64,000 nucleotides of DNA, from the NCBI RefSeq assembly GCF_001620365.2, contig NZ_LQMT02000020.1:83852-147851 (forward strand), written 5' to 3'. Below are positions 33,612-42,700 of the stretch, in pieces. A program made the translations under genes and the position numbers. Each line of letters opens with the position of its first letter. The first letter of the stretch is position 1. Source of the stretch: Amycolatopsis keratiniphila subsp. keratiniphila. Lineage in GTDB: Bacteria > Actinomycetota > Actinomycetes > Mycobacteriales > Pseudonocardiaceae. The notes under the pieces are model-generated. The model saw nothing but the letters and a program-made list of their open reading frames with translations, did no database searches and was not told where the DNA came from.

Positions 33612-34889
33612 ATGTCCGAGTGGTCGAGCGCCAAGACCGGGACGGCGGTCGTCATCGGGGTCACCGCGTTGTGCGCGCTGGTCACGGTGGGAACCGAGTA
33701 CGCGGGCGCGCTGGAATTACGGATCGGCTCTTTCGCGCTCGTCCTGCTTCCGCTTTTCTTCGCCTTCGTGATCACGGTGGCCCTCAATCTGTCGTTGTCC
33801 TGGCGGCGTCCGGACGCGGCCGCGCCGATCTGGTCCTGCGCCGGGCGACTCCTGCAACTGCTGACGGTGGTCTTCGTGGTGCGGGCCGGGGTCGTGCTGG
33901 GGACGGCGCTTCCCACGATCGTCGACGCCGGGCCGGCGATCCTCGTGCAGAGCCTCGGAAAGGCGGGGACCGTGCTGCTGGCCTTCCCGGCGGCCCTGCT
34001 GCTCGGCTTCGGACGCGCGAGTATCGGCGCCACCTTCTCGATCGGCCGCGAACCCAGCATCGCCCTGGTGACCGAGCGGTACGGCATCTCCGGACCGGAA
34101 GGTTCCGGCGTGCTCGCCACCTACATCAGCGGCACGCTCTTCGGGTCCTTGTTCTTCTCCGTGCTCGCGGGCATCGGGTCGACGATTCCGCTGTTCAGTT
34201 CCACGGCGCTGGCGATGGCCTGCGGCGTCGGCAGCGGCGGCATGACGATCTCCTGCGCGGGCTCACTCGCGCACGGTTCCCGTGACCTGCCCCAGGACGA
34301 CATCCTCGCGCTGGCGACGGCCAGCGACGTGCTGACCTACGTCACCACCGTGCTGCTCGGCGCTTTCGTCGTCCTTCCGGTGCTGGAGCGGCTGTACCGT
34401 TCCCCCACCGCGGTGCGGAATCGGCTGGTATCCGGGGACACGGTCGAGCCGAAGGCGGTCGTCGCCCCCTCTCGGCTGGTGATCGGCCTGGCCGTGACCG
34501 GACTTCTTCTCGTCACCTCGGGATGGCACGCGGCGCCGGGAATGCTCTTGCTGCTGGCCCTCGCCTTCGGGGTGCGGATGCTCGGCGACCGGACCAGCCG
34601 GTTCGTGCCGACCGTGCTGTGGGCGGCGCTCGCCGGCGCGGTGCTGACCGTTCCGGGACTTCCTTGGTCCGCGACCATGCTGCCCATCCTGTCCGCTGTC
34701 GACCTGCTGACGCTGGCCACGGCCGTGCTCAGCTGCGTCGGACTGTGCGTGACCATCCGGCAGCTGAGGATCTTGCGGACGCTGAGCTGGCGCGCGGTCG
34801 TCGTCACCCTGCTCGTTTTCGCCGGCTCCTTCTTCACCTCGGCCCTGCTGGCCCAGATCGTCCTGTCCCTCGGCGGATTCACCGGATGA
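33612..34889 (+). CDS. DUF3100-family membrane protein
   Basis: A 425-residue protein with about 11 transmembrane segments. The conserved part reads GREPSIALVTERYGISGPEGSG followed by YISGTLFGSLFF and GVGSGGMTISCAGSLA, as in DUF3100 membrane proteins (probable transporters). Substrate unknown. The ATG at 33612 is the first start after the intergenic region; bases 33393-33611 hold no gene that I can support. The gene's 3' half is antisense to an extended frame of the convergent glycosyltransferase. Confidence 0.85.
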   Translation: MSEWSSAKTGTAVVIGVTALCALVTVGTEYAGALELRIGSFALVLLPLFFAFVITVALNLSLSWRRPDAAAPIWSCAGRLLQLLTVVFVVRAGVVLGTALPTIVDAGPAILVQSLGKAGTVLLAFPAALLLGFGRASIGATFSIGREPSIALVTERYGISGPEGSGVLATYISGTLFGSLFFSVLAGIGSTIPLFSSTALAMACGVGSGGMTISCAGSLAHGSRDLPQDDILALATASDVLTYVTTVLLGAFVVLPVLERLYRSPTAVRNRLVSGDTVEPKAVVAPSRLVIGLAVTGLLLVTSGWHAAPGMLLLLALAFGVRMLGDRTSRFVPTVLWAALAGAVLTVPGLPWSATMLPILSAVDLLTLATAVLSCVGLCVTIRQLRILRTLSWRAVVVTLLVFAGSFFTSALLAQIVLSLGGFTG

Positions 34890-36002
34890 GCGGCGGCCGA
34901 GCACGAACAGCAAAGCGAGCGCCGCGATCGGATAGGCATTGCCGACGACGGCTTGTCCGAGGTTCCACGTGCGTTCGGCGCCGCCGCCACCGGGAACCAC
35001 GGCGACGGTCCAGCCCGTGAACACGACGGCGGCCATACCCATCGCGGGCCGCCTGGCGCACAGGTAGCCGAGGGCGGGCACCACCCATACCCAGTGGTGC
35101 GTCCACGAGATCGGGCTGACCAGCAAGGCACAACCCGCCGTCACCAGCAGAGCGCCGGGGTCGTCGCCCGCGCGGTGAAGACGCCGGACGAGCCAGATCA
35201 TCACCACCGCGCAGAGGACGCCGAAGCAGCCGATCAGCACTGTCGCGACGCGGCCCTCCGGCAGCGTCCTGGCGACGAATCCTTGCCACGACTGGTTTCC
35301 CACCCAGCCTTTCATCTCCGCGAAGTGGCCGTTGAAGATCGCGGACGTCCAGTAGCGCACGGAATCCTTAGGCAGCACCACGAACGCGAGCGTCGTCGCA
35401 CCGAGGAAGGCCGCCAGGGCACGGGCCGCGTCGGCGAACCGCCGGACGAGCACGAGGTGGACGATGAAGATCAGCGGGATCAGTTTGACCGCCGCCGCGA
35501 GCCCGATCCCGATCCCGCGGAACCGCGATTCGCGCAGCAGCAGCACATCCGCGACCACGACGGCCATCAGGAGGAGGTTGACCTGGCCGAGTCCGATCGT
35601 CTGCCAAACCGGTTGCAGGGCGAACGCTCCGAGCAACAGGAGCGGGAGGTACGCGCGTTCGGTGAACGGCCGGAGCGCGACATGGAGCGAGGGCGCCGCC
35701 GCGATCGCCAGCAGCCCCCAGCACCCTTGCGACGGCAGGGCGGTCAGCGGGACGAAGAGCAACGCGGCGAACGGCGGATAGGTGAACGGCAGTTCCGGCA
35801 CCCAGCCGGGCAGCGCGGTCAGGTGGTCGTACAGCGGCTCCCCGTGGAGCACCGCGGATCCGCCGGCCCGGTAGACGGCCGAGTCGACGCCGAGCGGCGT
35901 GCCCGAAAGCCACCGGATCAGTGCGATCGCGACGAGGACGGTGACCGCGAAGCCGACGGCGAGCACCGTCGCGTTGACGCGCGGGGCGTTGATCCGAACC
36001 AT
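34263..36002 (-). CDS. GT87-like polyprenol-phosphomannose-dependent mannosyltransferase (DUF2029), with odd antisense tail
   Basis: A GT-C fold membrane glycosyltransferase. The first extracytoplasmic loop carries GVDSAVYRAGGSAVLHGEPLY with the catalytic-type Asp, then LPFTYPPFAALLFVPL and GQVNLLLMAVVVADV. About 10-12 transmembrane segments end near ALALLFVLGRR (about 34900). Family members act in lipomannan/lipoarabinomannan or mannoprotein synthesis. The natural end should be near 34890. Here no stop occurs until 34263, so about 208 further hydrophilic residues would be read antisense to DUF3100. A frameshift, a sequencing error or a lost stop is more likely than a real tail. Confidence 0.75.
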   Translation of the reverse strand: MVRINAPRVNATVLAVGFAVTVLVAIALIRWLSGTPLGVDSAVYRAGGSAVLHGEPLYDHLTALPGWVPELPFTYPPFAALLFVPLTALPSQGCWGLLAIAAAPSLHVALRPFTERAYLPLLLLGAFALQPVWQTIGLGQVNLLLMAVVVADVLLLRESRFRGIGIGLAAAVKLIPLIFIVHLVLVRRFADAARALAAFLGATTLAFVVLPKDSVRYWTSAIFNGHFAEMKGWVGNQSWQGFVARTLPEGRVATVLIGCFGVLCAVVMIWLVRRLHRAGDDPGALLVTAGCALLVSPISWTHHWVWVVPALGYLCARRPAMGMAAVVFTGWTVAVVPGGGGAERTWNLGQAVVGNAYPIAALALLFVLGRRSSGESAEGQDDLGQQGRGEEGAGENEQGDDDRAPAQRPQDPQLPDGHAQSDAAEHGRGQRQQVDSGQDGQHGRGPRKSRNGQHRAGERRPQHGRHEPAGPVAEHPHPEGEGQQQEHSRRRVPSRGDEKKSGHGQADHQPRGGDDRLRLDRVPGYQPIPHRGGGTVQPLQHRKDDESAEQHGGDVGQHVAGRRQREDVVLGQVTGTVRE

Positions 36003-36078
36003 GGGGAGAACGATCTCCGGTCCGAGGCCGCGGCACATCGCCCGGCGGAACCGTCTTGGTCCCGCTACCCGGGTATCG

Positions 36079-36103
36079 CCGGGGTAGCGGACCCCTACCC
36101 CGG
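36079..36103 (-). terminator. 9-bp GC-rich hairpin
   Basis: CCGGGGTAG (36079-36087) pairs with CTACCCCGG (36095-36103), three bases past the stop of the 81-residue gene and upstream of the mannosyltransferase gene. Confidence 0.55.
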
Positions 36104-36105
36104 TA

Positions 36106-36351
36106 TCAGCGCCGGGTGAGGACCCGCTTCCCCAGCCATCCGGCGTAGACGGCCAGCCCGGCGACCCCGGCCTTCCGGGTCGGACGGGCCGCGATCGCCA
36201 GGCCGATGACGAGTTCGGTGGCGCCGTTGCGGTAGGTCCAGTTACGGATGTCGTCGGCGAACGCCATCTTCGTCACGGGCTCGAAGGCGGCCGGAGCGGC
36301 GAAGTGGGCGAGACCGGTCGCGGCGATGCCGAGGCCGAGGAGCTTGGACAT
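36106..36351 (-). CDS. Small membrane protein, DoxX-like fold possible
   Basis: An 81-residue protein, MSKLLGLGIAATGLAHFAAP at the start. It has two or three hydrophobic segments and a conserved-looking FADDIRNWTYRNGATELVIG linker. The RNG...E(L/I)xIGL pattern is common in small DoxX/YphA-like proteins of actinobacteria. Function unknown. It lies 16 bases after the AurF-like gene in the same direction and probably shares its transcript. Confidence 0.7.
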   Translation of the reverse strand: MSKLLGLGIAATGLAHFAAPAAFEPVTKMAFADDIRNWTYRNGATELVIGLAIAARPTRKAGVAGLAVYAGWLGKRVLTRR

Positions 36352-36367
36352 GGAGTGCCTTCCCTGT

Positions 36368-37258
36368 TCAGTCGAGGACGCCGGCGCGGCGCCAGAGGCG
36401 GCGGCTCGGGCCGCCGATGAGGCCGATCTCGGTGAAATAGTCGACGGCCTTGGCCGCCCACGCCGCCTTGGTCCGGCGCCAGTGCGGGTTCGCGGTGGCG
36501 ATCTGGCGGGCTTCGCGCGGGTCGAGGCCGACGGAGGTGTATGCCTTGGGATGCAACAACTCCGACGTCGCGACGTAGGCCATCCCGGCGATCGCCCATC
36601 GGATCAGTTCGCGGCCGACGCGGCCGTGACGGGCCCAGGCCCGGCCCAGTTCGTCCTTGGCGAAGCTGATGTGGCGCGCCTCTTCGATCACATGGATACG
36701 GGAGATCATCCGGATCATCGGCTGCAGGCTGTCGTCGCGCATCATCTCGCGTTGCATGCCGTCGGCGAGTTCTTCGACGTAGATGGCGCCGGCGAACAGC
36801 AACGCCGGACCGCAGATCGCGCCGAAGATCTTGCCCGAGCGGTGAGCCGTGCGGCTCGGCCGCCGGACGACACCGCCGCTCTTCTCGATCGAGCGGGCGA
36901 ACATGGTGCTGTGACGGCATTCGTCGGCGATCTCGGTGAGCGCGTACTGCGCGTTGTGGGTCGTCGGGTCGCTGTTGTAGACGTGACGCACGAGCCCCTG
37001 CATGAGGATCAGCTCGAACCAGATGCCGGACGCGGCGGCGGCCGCGGCCTCCTGACGGCTCAGCTCGGCACGCTGCCCGTCGTCGAGCCGCTCCCACAAA
37101 GCGGTGCCGTACAAGGAACAGCGCTCCGGCGCCTTGCCGTACGCGCCGTCGACCAACGGCGCCTGCCAGTCGACGTCGACGTCCGGGTCGTAGGAGTGTC
37201 GCGCGGAGGAGCGCTGCAGACGCTCGGCGACCCGTTCGCTTTCGGTGTTCGCGGTCAA
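36368..37258 (-). CDS. Second AurF-type diiron oxygenase
   Basis: A 296-residue paralogue of the protein at 28300-29193. The N-terminus is alike (VAERLQRSSARHSYDPDVDVDW versus IARRLLKSSAERSYDPEVDIDW). Diiron motifs are kept: ADECRHSTMF, EELADGMQRE, RIHVIEEARHISFAKDE. A TTG start at 37258 is supported by AGGAGG five bases upstream and by the TTGA overlap with the crotonase stop. With its hydratase and TetR neighbours it looks like part of a catabolic or tailoring operon rather than the RiPP-like cluster. Substrate unknown; conservation of ligands suggests activity. Confidence 0.86.
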   Translation of the reverse strand: MTANTESERVAERLQRSSARHSYDPDVDVDWQAPLVDGAYGKAPERCSLYGTALWERLDDGQRAELSRQEAAAAAASGIWFELILMQGLVRHVYNSDPTTHNAQYALTEIADECRHSTMFARSIEKSGGVVRRPSRTAHRSGKIFGAICGPALLFAGAIYVEELADGMQREMMRDDSLQPMIRMISRIHVIEEARHISFAKDELGRAWARHGRVGRELIRWAIAGMAYVATSELLHPKAYTSVGLDPREARQIATANPHWRRTKAAWAAKAVDYFTEIGLIGGPSRRLWRRAGVLD

Positions 37259-38136
37259 GACGACCTCCTCGGATCCGTGTGCTCCGGCAGCGGTCCGCCG
37301 CCGTCCGGGATGACCTGCCCGGAATCGCGGTAGGCCACCGCCTCGTGGAAACCATCGCGTTCGGCGAATTCGCGGAACCAGCGGCCTTCCGGGCTGTGCC
37401 GGGTGATGCCGTCGAAAAGCGTGGCGAGTGTCTGGGTGCCGGAAAGGCCCATGTTGTCGTAGGCCTGGTTGATCATCAGCTTCTGCATCACCAGCTGGTT
37501 CGTCGGCACGCCCGCCATCCGGTCGGCCAGTTCCTCGACGGCGGCTTCGAGCCGTTCGGGTTCCACCGCCTCGAGCGCGAGCCCCCATTCCGCCGCGGTG
37601 GCGCCGTCGATGGTGTCGCCGGTGAGCAGCATCCGCTTCGCGCGCTGGGCACCGGCGCGGTAGACCCACATCGCGGTCGTCGGGCAACCCCAGACCCGGG
37701 CGGGTGGATAGCCGAGGCGCGCGTCGGTCGCCATGATCAGCACGTCGCACGAAAGCGCGATGTCGCTGCCGCCGGCGATCGCGTGTCCTTGCACCTGGCA
37801 GATGGTGGGTTTCAGCGACCGCCACAGGGTGAAGAAGTCGTCGGTGTTGCGTTTCATCACCCGGTAGTCCTTGATCGGATCCCAGACCGGGCCCTGGTTC
37901 CAGCGGCCTTCCGCGTCTCCCTCGGCGAACTGTTTGAGGTCGTAGCCGGCACAGAACGAGCGGCCTTCGCCGCGCACCACGATCACGCGGACGGCGTCGT
38001 CCTCGTTGGCCAGTTCCACGGCCTGCCGGATCTCGCCGGGCATGACGTCGTTGATCGCGTTGAGCCGCTCGGGGCGGTTCAGGGTCAGGTAGGCCTTCCG
38101 GTCTTGGACGCGATACGTGAGCGTCTCAAACACCAT
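37255..38136 (-). CDS. Enoyl-CoA hydratase/isomerase (crotonase) family protein
   Basis: A 293-residue crotonase. YLTLNRPERLNAIN is the N-terminal signature, FCAGYDLKQF and QGHAIAGGSDIALSCD form the CoA and oxyanion-hole loops, and ARLGYPPARVWG follows. At the canonical second Glu position the VWG stretch offers no clear catalytic Glu, so the reaction could be isomerisation or C-C cleavage rather than hydration. It overlaps the TetR gene by 11 bases and the AurF-like gene by 4 bases: one operon. Confidence 0.88.
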   Translation of the reverse strand: MVFETLTYRVQDRKAYLTLNRPERLNAINDVMPGEIRQAVELANEDDAVRVIVVRGEGRSFCAGYDLKQFAEGDAEGRWNQGPVWDPIKDYRVMKRNTDDFFTLWRSLKPTICQVQGHAIAGGSDIALSCDVLIMATDARLGYPPARVWGCPTTAMWVYRAGAQRAKRMLLTGDTIDGATAAEWGLALEAVEPERLEAAVEELADRMAGVPTNQLVMQKLMINQAYDNMGLSGTQTLATLFDGITRHSPEGRWFREFAERDGFHEAVAYRDSGQVIPDGGGPLPEHTDPRRSS

Positions 38137-38725
38137 CGGAGCCTCCCAGCGCGCGAAGGGTGAAGGTGACCAGATGCGGGATGGTGTCCGGCCCGCTCTC
38201 GCCTGCCAGCGGGCCGACCAGCATTTCCGCGCCCGCGCCGACCAGCGCCGCGGCGGTCGCTTCCGCGTCCTGCGAAGGCAGCAGCCCTCTTCTCACCCCG
38301 TCGGCGATGTTCCTGGCGATGACCTCGCGGAACGCGCGGCGGAAGACCAGCCGTTCGGCCTCCACCACGGCGTCGACCGGCTCGGCCAGCAACGCGTACG
38401 CCAGCCTCGGCGCCTTCAACGCCCGCCCGGCGAACGTCTCGATCACGGCGACCACCCGCTCGCGGACGTCGCCTTGGGAAGCGGCGGCCTCGACGGCGTC
38501 GACCTCCCTCGAGACGACCTCGCGGAAGACCTCGACGACGAGGTCGGCCTTGGACGGGAACTGCCGGTACACGCTGCCGGTGCCCACGCCCGCCCGGGTC
38601 GCGACCGCGGCCATGGAGCAGCCCGCGTAGCCGGTCTCGGCCAGCAGCGCGATGGCCGCGGCCAGGATCTCGCCGCGCTGCGAGTCCAGCCTGGCCTGCG
38701 TCTTCGGGGTCCGTCGGTACGGCAT
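38126..38725 (-). CDS. TetR-family regulator
   Basis: A 199-residue TetR protein. The HTH is YAGCSMAAVATRAGVGTGSVYRQF, followed by PSKADLVVEVF. The ligand domain is of the AcrR/FadR-like type (C-terminal GAGAEMLVGPLAGESG). It is the first gene of the tetR-crotonase-aurF-small-membrane-protein operon and probably represses it. Start MPYRRTPKTQ at 38725 is chosen because the HTH begins soon after. Confidence 0.9.
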   Translation of the reverse strand: MPYRRTPKTQARLDSQRGEILAAAIALLAETGYAGCSMAAVATRAGVGTGSVYRQFPSKADLVVEVFREVVSREVDAVEAAASQGDVRERVVAVIETFAGRALKAPRLAYALLAEPVDAVVEAERLVFRRAFREVIARNIADGVRRGLLPSQDAEATAAALVGAGAEMLVGPLAGESGPDTIPHLVTFTLRALGGSDGV

Positions 38726-38754
38726 GCCAAGGAGTGAAGCACGGATTCCGCTCT

Positions 38755-39681
38755 TCAGTCCAGCTCTTCCTCGAACAGTGCGCGATCCACCGCGGTGGCC
38801 GTCACGAAACCCATGGCGGCCGCGGTCACCACGAACGTCATTCCCGGCGGGCACGACTCCCGCCGCGCCAGGTCACCCGCGGCGTATACCCCCGGTACGC
38901 CGGTGAATCCGACATCGTCGATCCGCACGGTGCCGTCGTCCTGGAGCACGCAGCCCAGCTTCCCGGCCAGCGGGTCGGCCTGCCGCGTGGTGGCGTGCAG
39001 GAACACGGCCGCGCAGTCCACCGGGCCGCCTTCGCGGAAGGTGACCCGTTCGACCTCGTCGTCGGGTCCTTCCACAGCGCGCACCGGCTCCCGGCGCACG
39101 CGGACAGCGCGTTCGCGCAGGAGCGCGTCGTCCTCGGCGGACAACGGGAAACCGTTGGCGCACAAGGTGACGTCCCGGCTCCATCGGGTCAGCTGGGCGG
39201 CGAACACCGCGTCCTGCCGTCCCTCGGTGGCCAGGACGGCCAAGGGCCGATCCCGGAATTCCCAGGCGTGGCAGTACGGGCAGCCGAGCACGCTCTTCCC
39301 CCAGCGCTCGGCCAGCCCTGCGATTCCTGGCAGCTCCTCGATCACCCCGGTGGCCAGCACGATCCGGCGCGCGTTCACCGGATCACCGTCCTCGAACTCG
39401 ACGGTGAACCCGCCGCATTCGCCCTCCACGCCTCGCACCCGGCCCTCACGCAGGTGGACCTCCGGGTACTCCGTCAGTTGCTCGCGCCCGGCGGCCCGTA
39501 ACGCGTCCGGGCTCATCCCGTCGCAGGCCAAGAGCCCGTGCACCCCCGCGGCCGCCGAATTCCGGCCCGCGCCGCCGTCGATCACCAGCGCGCTGCGCCG
39601 CGACCGGCCGAGCACCAGCGCGGCGCTCAACCCGGCGGGTCCGGCGCCGACGATCACCGCGTCATACCCGGCGTCAGGCAC
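38755..39681 (-). CDS. Thioredoxin-reductase-like FAD/NAD(P) oxidoreductase
   Basis: A 308-residue flavoprotein. YDAVIVGAGPAGLSAAL is the FAD site at the N-terminus, the redox pair is CPYC in LGCPYCHAWEF, and VYAAGDLARR closes the FAD domain. The CPYCH motif and size match the NAD(P)/FAD-dependent TrxR-like proteins (including dithiol oxidases of the HlmI/GliT group). Those two groups differ in whether a partner thioredoxin is used; the sequence alone does not decide. Start GTG at 39681 follows GAGAGGA. It stands alone between the TetR and glucanase genes. Confidence 0.86.
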   Translation of the reverse strand: MPDAGYDAVIVGAGPAGLSAALVLGRSRRSALVIDGGAGRNSAAAGVHGLLACDGMSPDALRAAGREQLTEYPEVHLREGRVRGVEGECGGFTVEFEDGDPVNARRIVLATGVIEELPGIAGLAERWGKSVLGCPYCHAWEFRDRPLAVLATEGRQDAVFAAQLTRWSRDVTLCANGFPLSAEDDALLRERAVRVRREPVRAVEGPDDEVERVTFREGGPVDCAAVFLHATTRQADPLAGKLGCVLQDDGTVRIDDVGFTGVPGVYAAGDLARRESCPPGMTFVVTAAAMGFVTATAVDRALFEEELD

Positions 39682-39769
39682 GGCATGTCCTCTCTCTTCG
39701 AGTATCGGGCAGCACCCGCATACCCGGGCCGCCCGCCGGGGAACCTGCTTCCCGGCGGGCGTCACGCGC

Positions 39770-42700
39770 TCAGTCGCGGTTGATGGTGAACGTGCTCGTC
39801 GTGTTCCGGATGTCTTCGGCGTTGTCGCTCAGGGTGAGCCCGGTGAACGTCGCCGAGCCGACGGCCGGGCCCTGACCCGGTTCCGGCAGCTCGTTGACCC
39901 AGATCCCGATCCCCGACTTCGCGTCGAACTCGTCACCGCTGCGGTGCGCGCCGGTGATCGACACGTTCGTCAGCACCGTGTCCTCGACCGGGTTCTCCGG
40001 ACGGTTCCCGGTGTACTTGGTCTGGAACATGATGCCGCTGTATGTCGGGCTCTGGATGTCCACATCGGACACCCGGATACCCCGGAACTCCTTGGAGGCG
40101 GAGAACATCCAGATAGCGGGGAACGTCTGCTGCCCCCAGAAATGACCACCGGTGCGGACCAGTGAGACGTTCTGGACGGTCGTCGGCTGCGGGCCGAACC
40201 CGAGGAACGGATAGCCGAAGTCGAGCGAACTGATCGTGATCCCCGAGTACGTCAACGTGTCCGCGATGTACAGGTTCCGGAAGGTGTTGCCGTACCCGCC
40301 GTACACCGCCAGCCCGGCCGCACGCCAAGGAAGCAGCACGGTCAGGTTCTCGAACACGTTGTCGTACTGGTTGCCCGCGTTGAGGTCCGTGGCGGCGAAC
40401 AGCGCGAAACTGTCGTCACCGGTGGAGCGGGCCTCGTTGTTGGTGACCCGGTTCCCCGTGCTGCCGTTGGTGAAGTTGAGCCCGTCGGCGAACATGTCGC
40501 GGATCCGCGAGTTCTTCACCGTCGTGTTGTCCACATTGGTCGCCCACAGCAAGCACATCTGGTGCTCCACCCAGATGTCGTCGATCGTCATGTTCGTGAC
40601 GTTCGTGAAGTTGAAGACCTTGCCGGGCCCGTCGATCCGGGACGTGTAGTTCCCGAACACGGCGAATCCGCGGAACGTCGAACCACTGGCGCTCGCCTGC
40701 GCGTCGAACCCGATGTCGGTGTTCTCCTGCCCGGCGGGCGCGGTGAACCTCGTGAACCACGGCCCGGCGCCGACCACCGTGATCGGCTTGCCGTACACGG
40801 TGACCTTGCTCGTCATCGGGTACTGCCCCGGCGGCAGGAAGACGCCGGTGAGGTTCGGATCCTGGCGGACCTTGTCCAGCGCGGCCTGCACATCCTGCTG
40901 GGTGAACCCGGCCGGGACGGCGTAGCGCGCCGGGTCGGGGTTCGCGGCCGCCGTTGCCAGCTCGAAGTTCACGAAGTCGATCGCGTAGTTCAAGCCGTTG
41001 CCCGCGTCCTTCTGCAGCTTGATCTTGTGCCCGGCGGGCACGGTCGTGCCGAGCATCATGCTGGCCTCGTCGTAGATGTGCCGCGCGGGACCGGCTCCCG
41101 GCGAGTTCTGCGGAGAGGCTTCGGGGCCGTAAAGCCAGGCGTGGCGCGAAGTCAGGTCGATGGCCTTCAGGAACGTGCCGTCGACGTAGACGTTCAGCGT
41201 CGAGTTCTGGCCGCCGCCACCCGCGGCGTCCGGCATCGAGAACCGGGTCACCAGGGTGTTCGTGGCCGCACGGGTGGTGAATTCGACGGACGCCCCGGTC
41301 GAGTTCAGCGTCACCGCCTTGCGGCCCGACGCCTCCCCCGCGAGATCGCCGATCTTCCGGTTCGGGCCGATCACCGACGCGCCGCCGGCGACCACGCCGT
41401 CTTCGGCTTCGTACATGTCGTAGGGCATGTTCGCGCCCCGGCCGACGAACAGCGCTTGCGTGCTCGTGTTGTTGCCCTGCTTCGCGGGCAACTCGTTGGC
41501 GTCGTTCGCGACGACGGTCTTGACCGTGTACCGCCCGTTCCCGGCGGTCCAGGTGCCGATGGTCACCGGCGGCGCGGTGGCCCCGGCGGCGATCGCGCCG
41601 GAGTACGAGCCACTGAGCGTCTTGACGACGGCGCCGTTCTGGTCGGTGATCGTCACCGTCACGCCGTGGGCCCCGCCCGCCGAGGCGACCGTGCCTTGGT
41701 TGCGCACCGTCGCGGAGAAGGTCACGGTGCTACCCGGCGTCGGGTTGTTCGGCGACCAGGCGGTGGCCGCGACGAGATCGGAGCTCTGGACCGGGCTGAC
41801 GACGAGCGCCGTCGCACCGGTGTAGGAGTTGTTGGCCTCGTCCTGTTCGACGACGGCGTTGGCCTCGTCGACCTTCGCGGTGATCTGGTGACTGCCCGCT
41901 TCCCGGGGGCCGATATCCGCCGAGACCGTCGCCGACGCTCCCGCGGCGAGCGCGCCGACCGGTGCCGTGCCGACCTTCGCCGTGCCGAGGTAGAGGTTCA
42001 CGTTCGTCGCGCCCGACGCCGCGGTCCCGGCGTTCCGGACGGTCGCCGACACCGTGATCGAGTCGGTCTCCACCGGGTTCTCCGGCGACCACGAAACACC
42101 CGACACCGTGAGGTCGGGATTCGGGGCGGGGACACCGAAGACCTGGAACTCCGCGGCCTGGCCGCCGGGTGCACCGGAGTTGGCGGTGATCCGCAGCCGG
42201 ACGTCGGCGGCGCGGCCACTCACCGGGATCGTCACGGCGTTGCCGCTCGACGGGGTGAAGGTGTACGTCTGCGCGGGCACCAGCGTGGTGAACGCGGCCG
42301 CGCCCTGGTCACGTCCTTCGACCGCGATCGTCTGCGTGCGCTGTGCCCACGCGGGGTCCGGATTGAGCTTGACCACGACACGGTCGAGGTCGGCGTTGGA
42401 CCCGAGCGCCACGGACAGCAGGTTCGGATACGCCGCGCCCTCCCAATAGGTGGTCACGGAGTCGTCGTTGGCGTTGGCCGCGACGTAGGAATGCTGCACC
42501 GAAGACGCCGTGATCGGCTTGCCCAGCGCGAGGTTCGTCCCGGCGCGCGTTCCCGTCCTGGTCACCGTGCCGCTGCTCGGCGACTGGTTGCCCGCCGCGT
42601 CGCGGGCCCGCACGGAATACGCGACCGTCGCACTCTCCGGCTGATCGTCGGTGTAGGTCAGGACGTCTCCGGCGACACTGCCGCGCGGCTGCCCGTTGGC

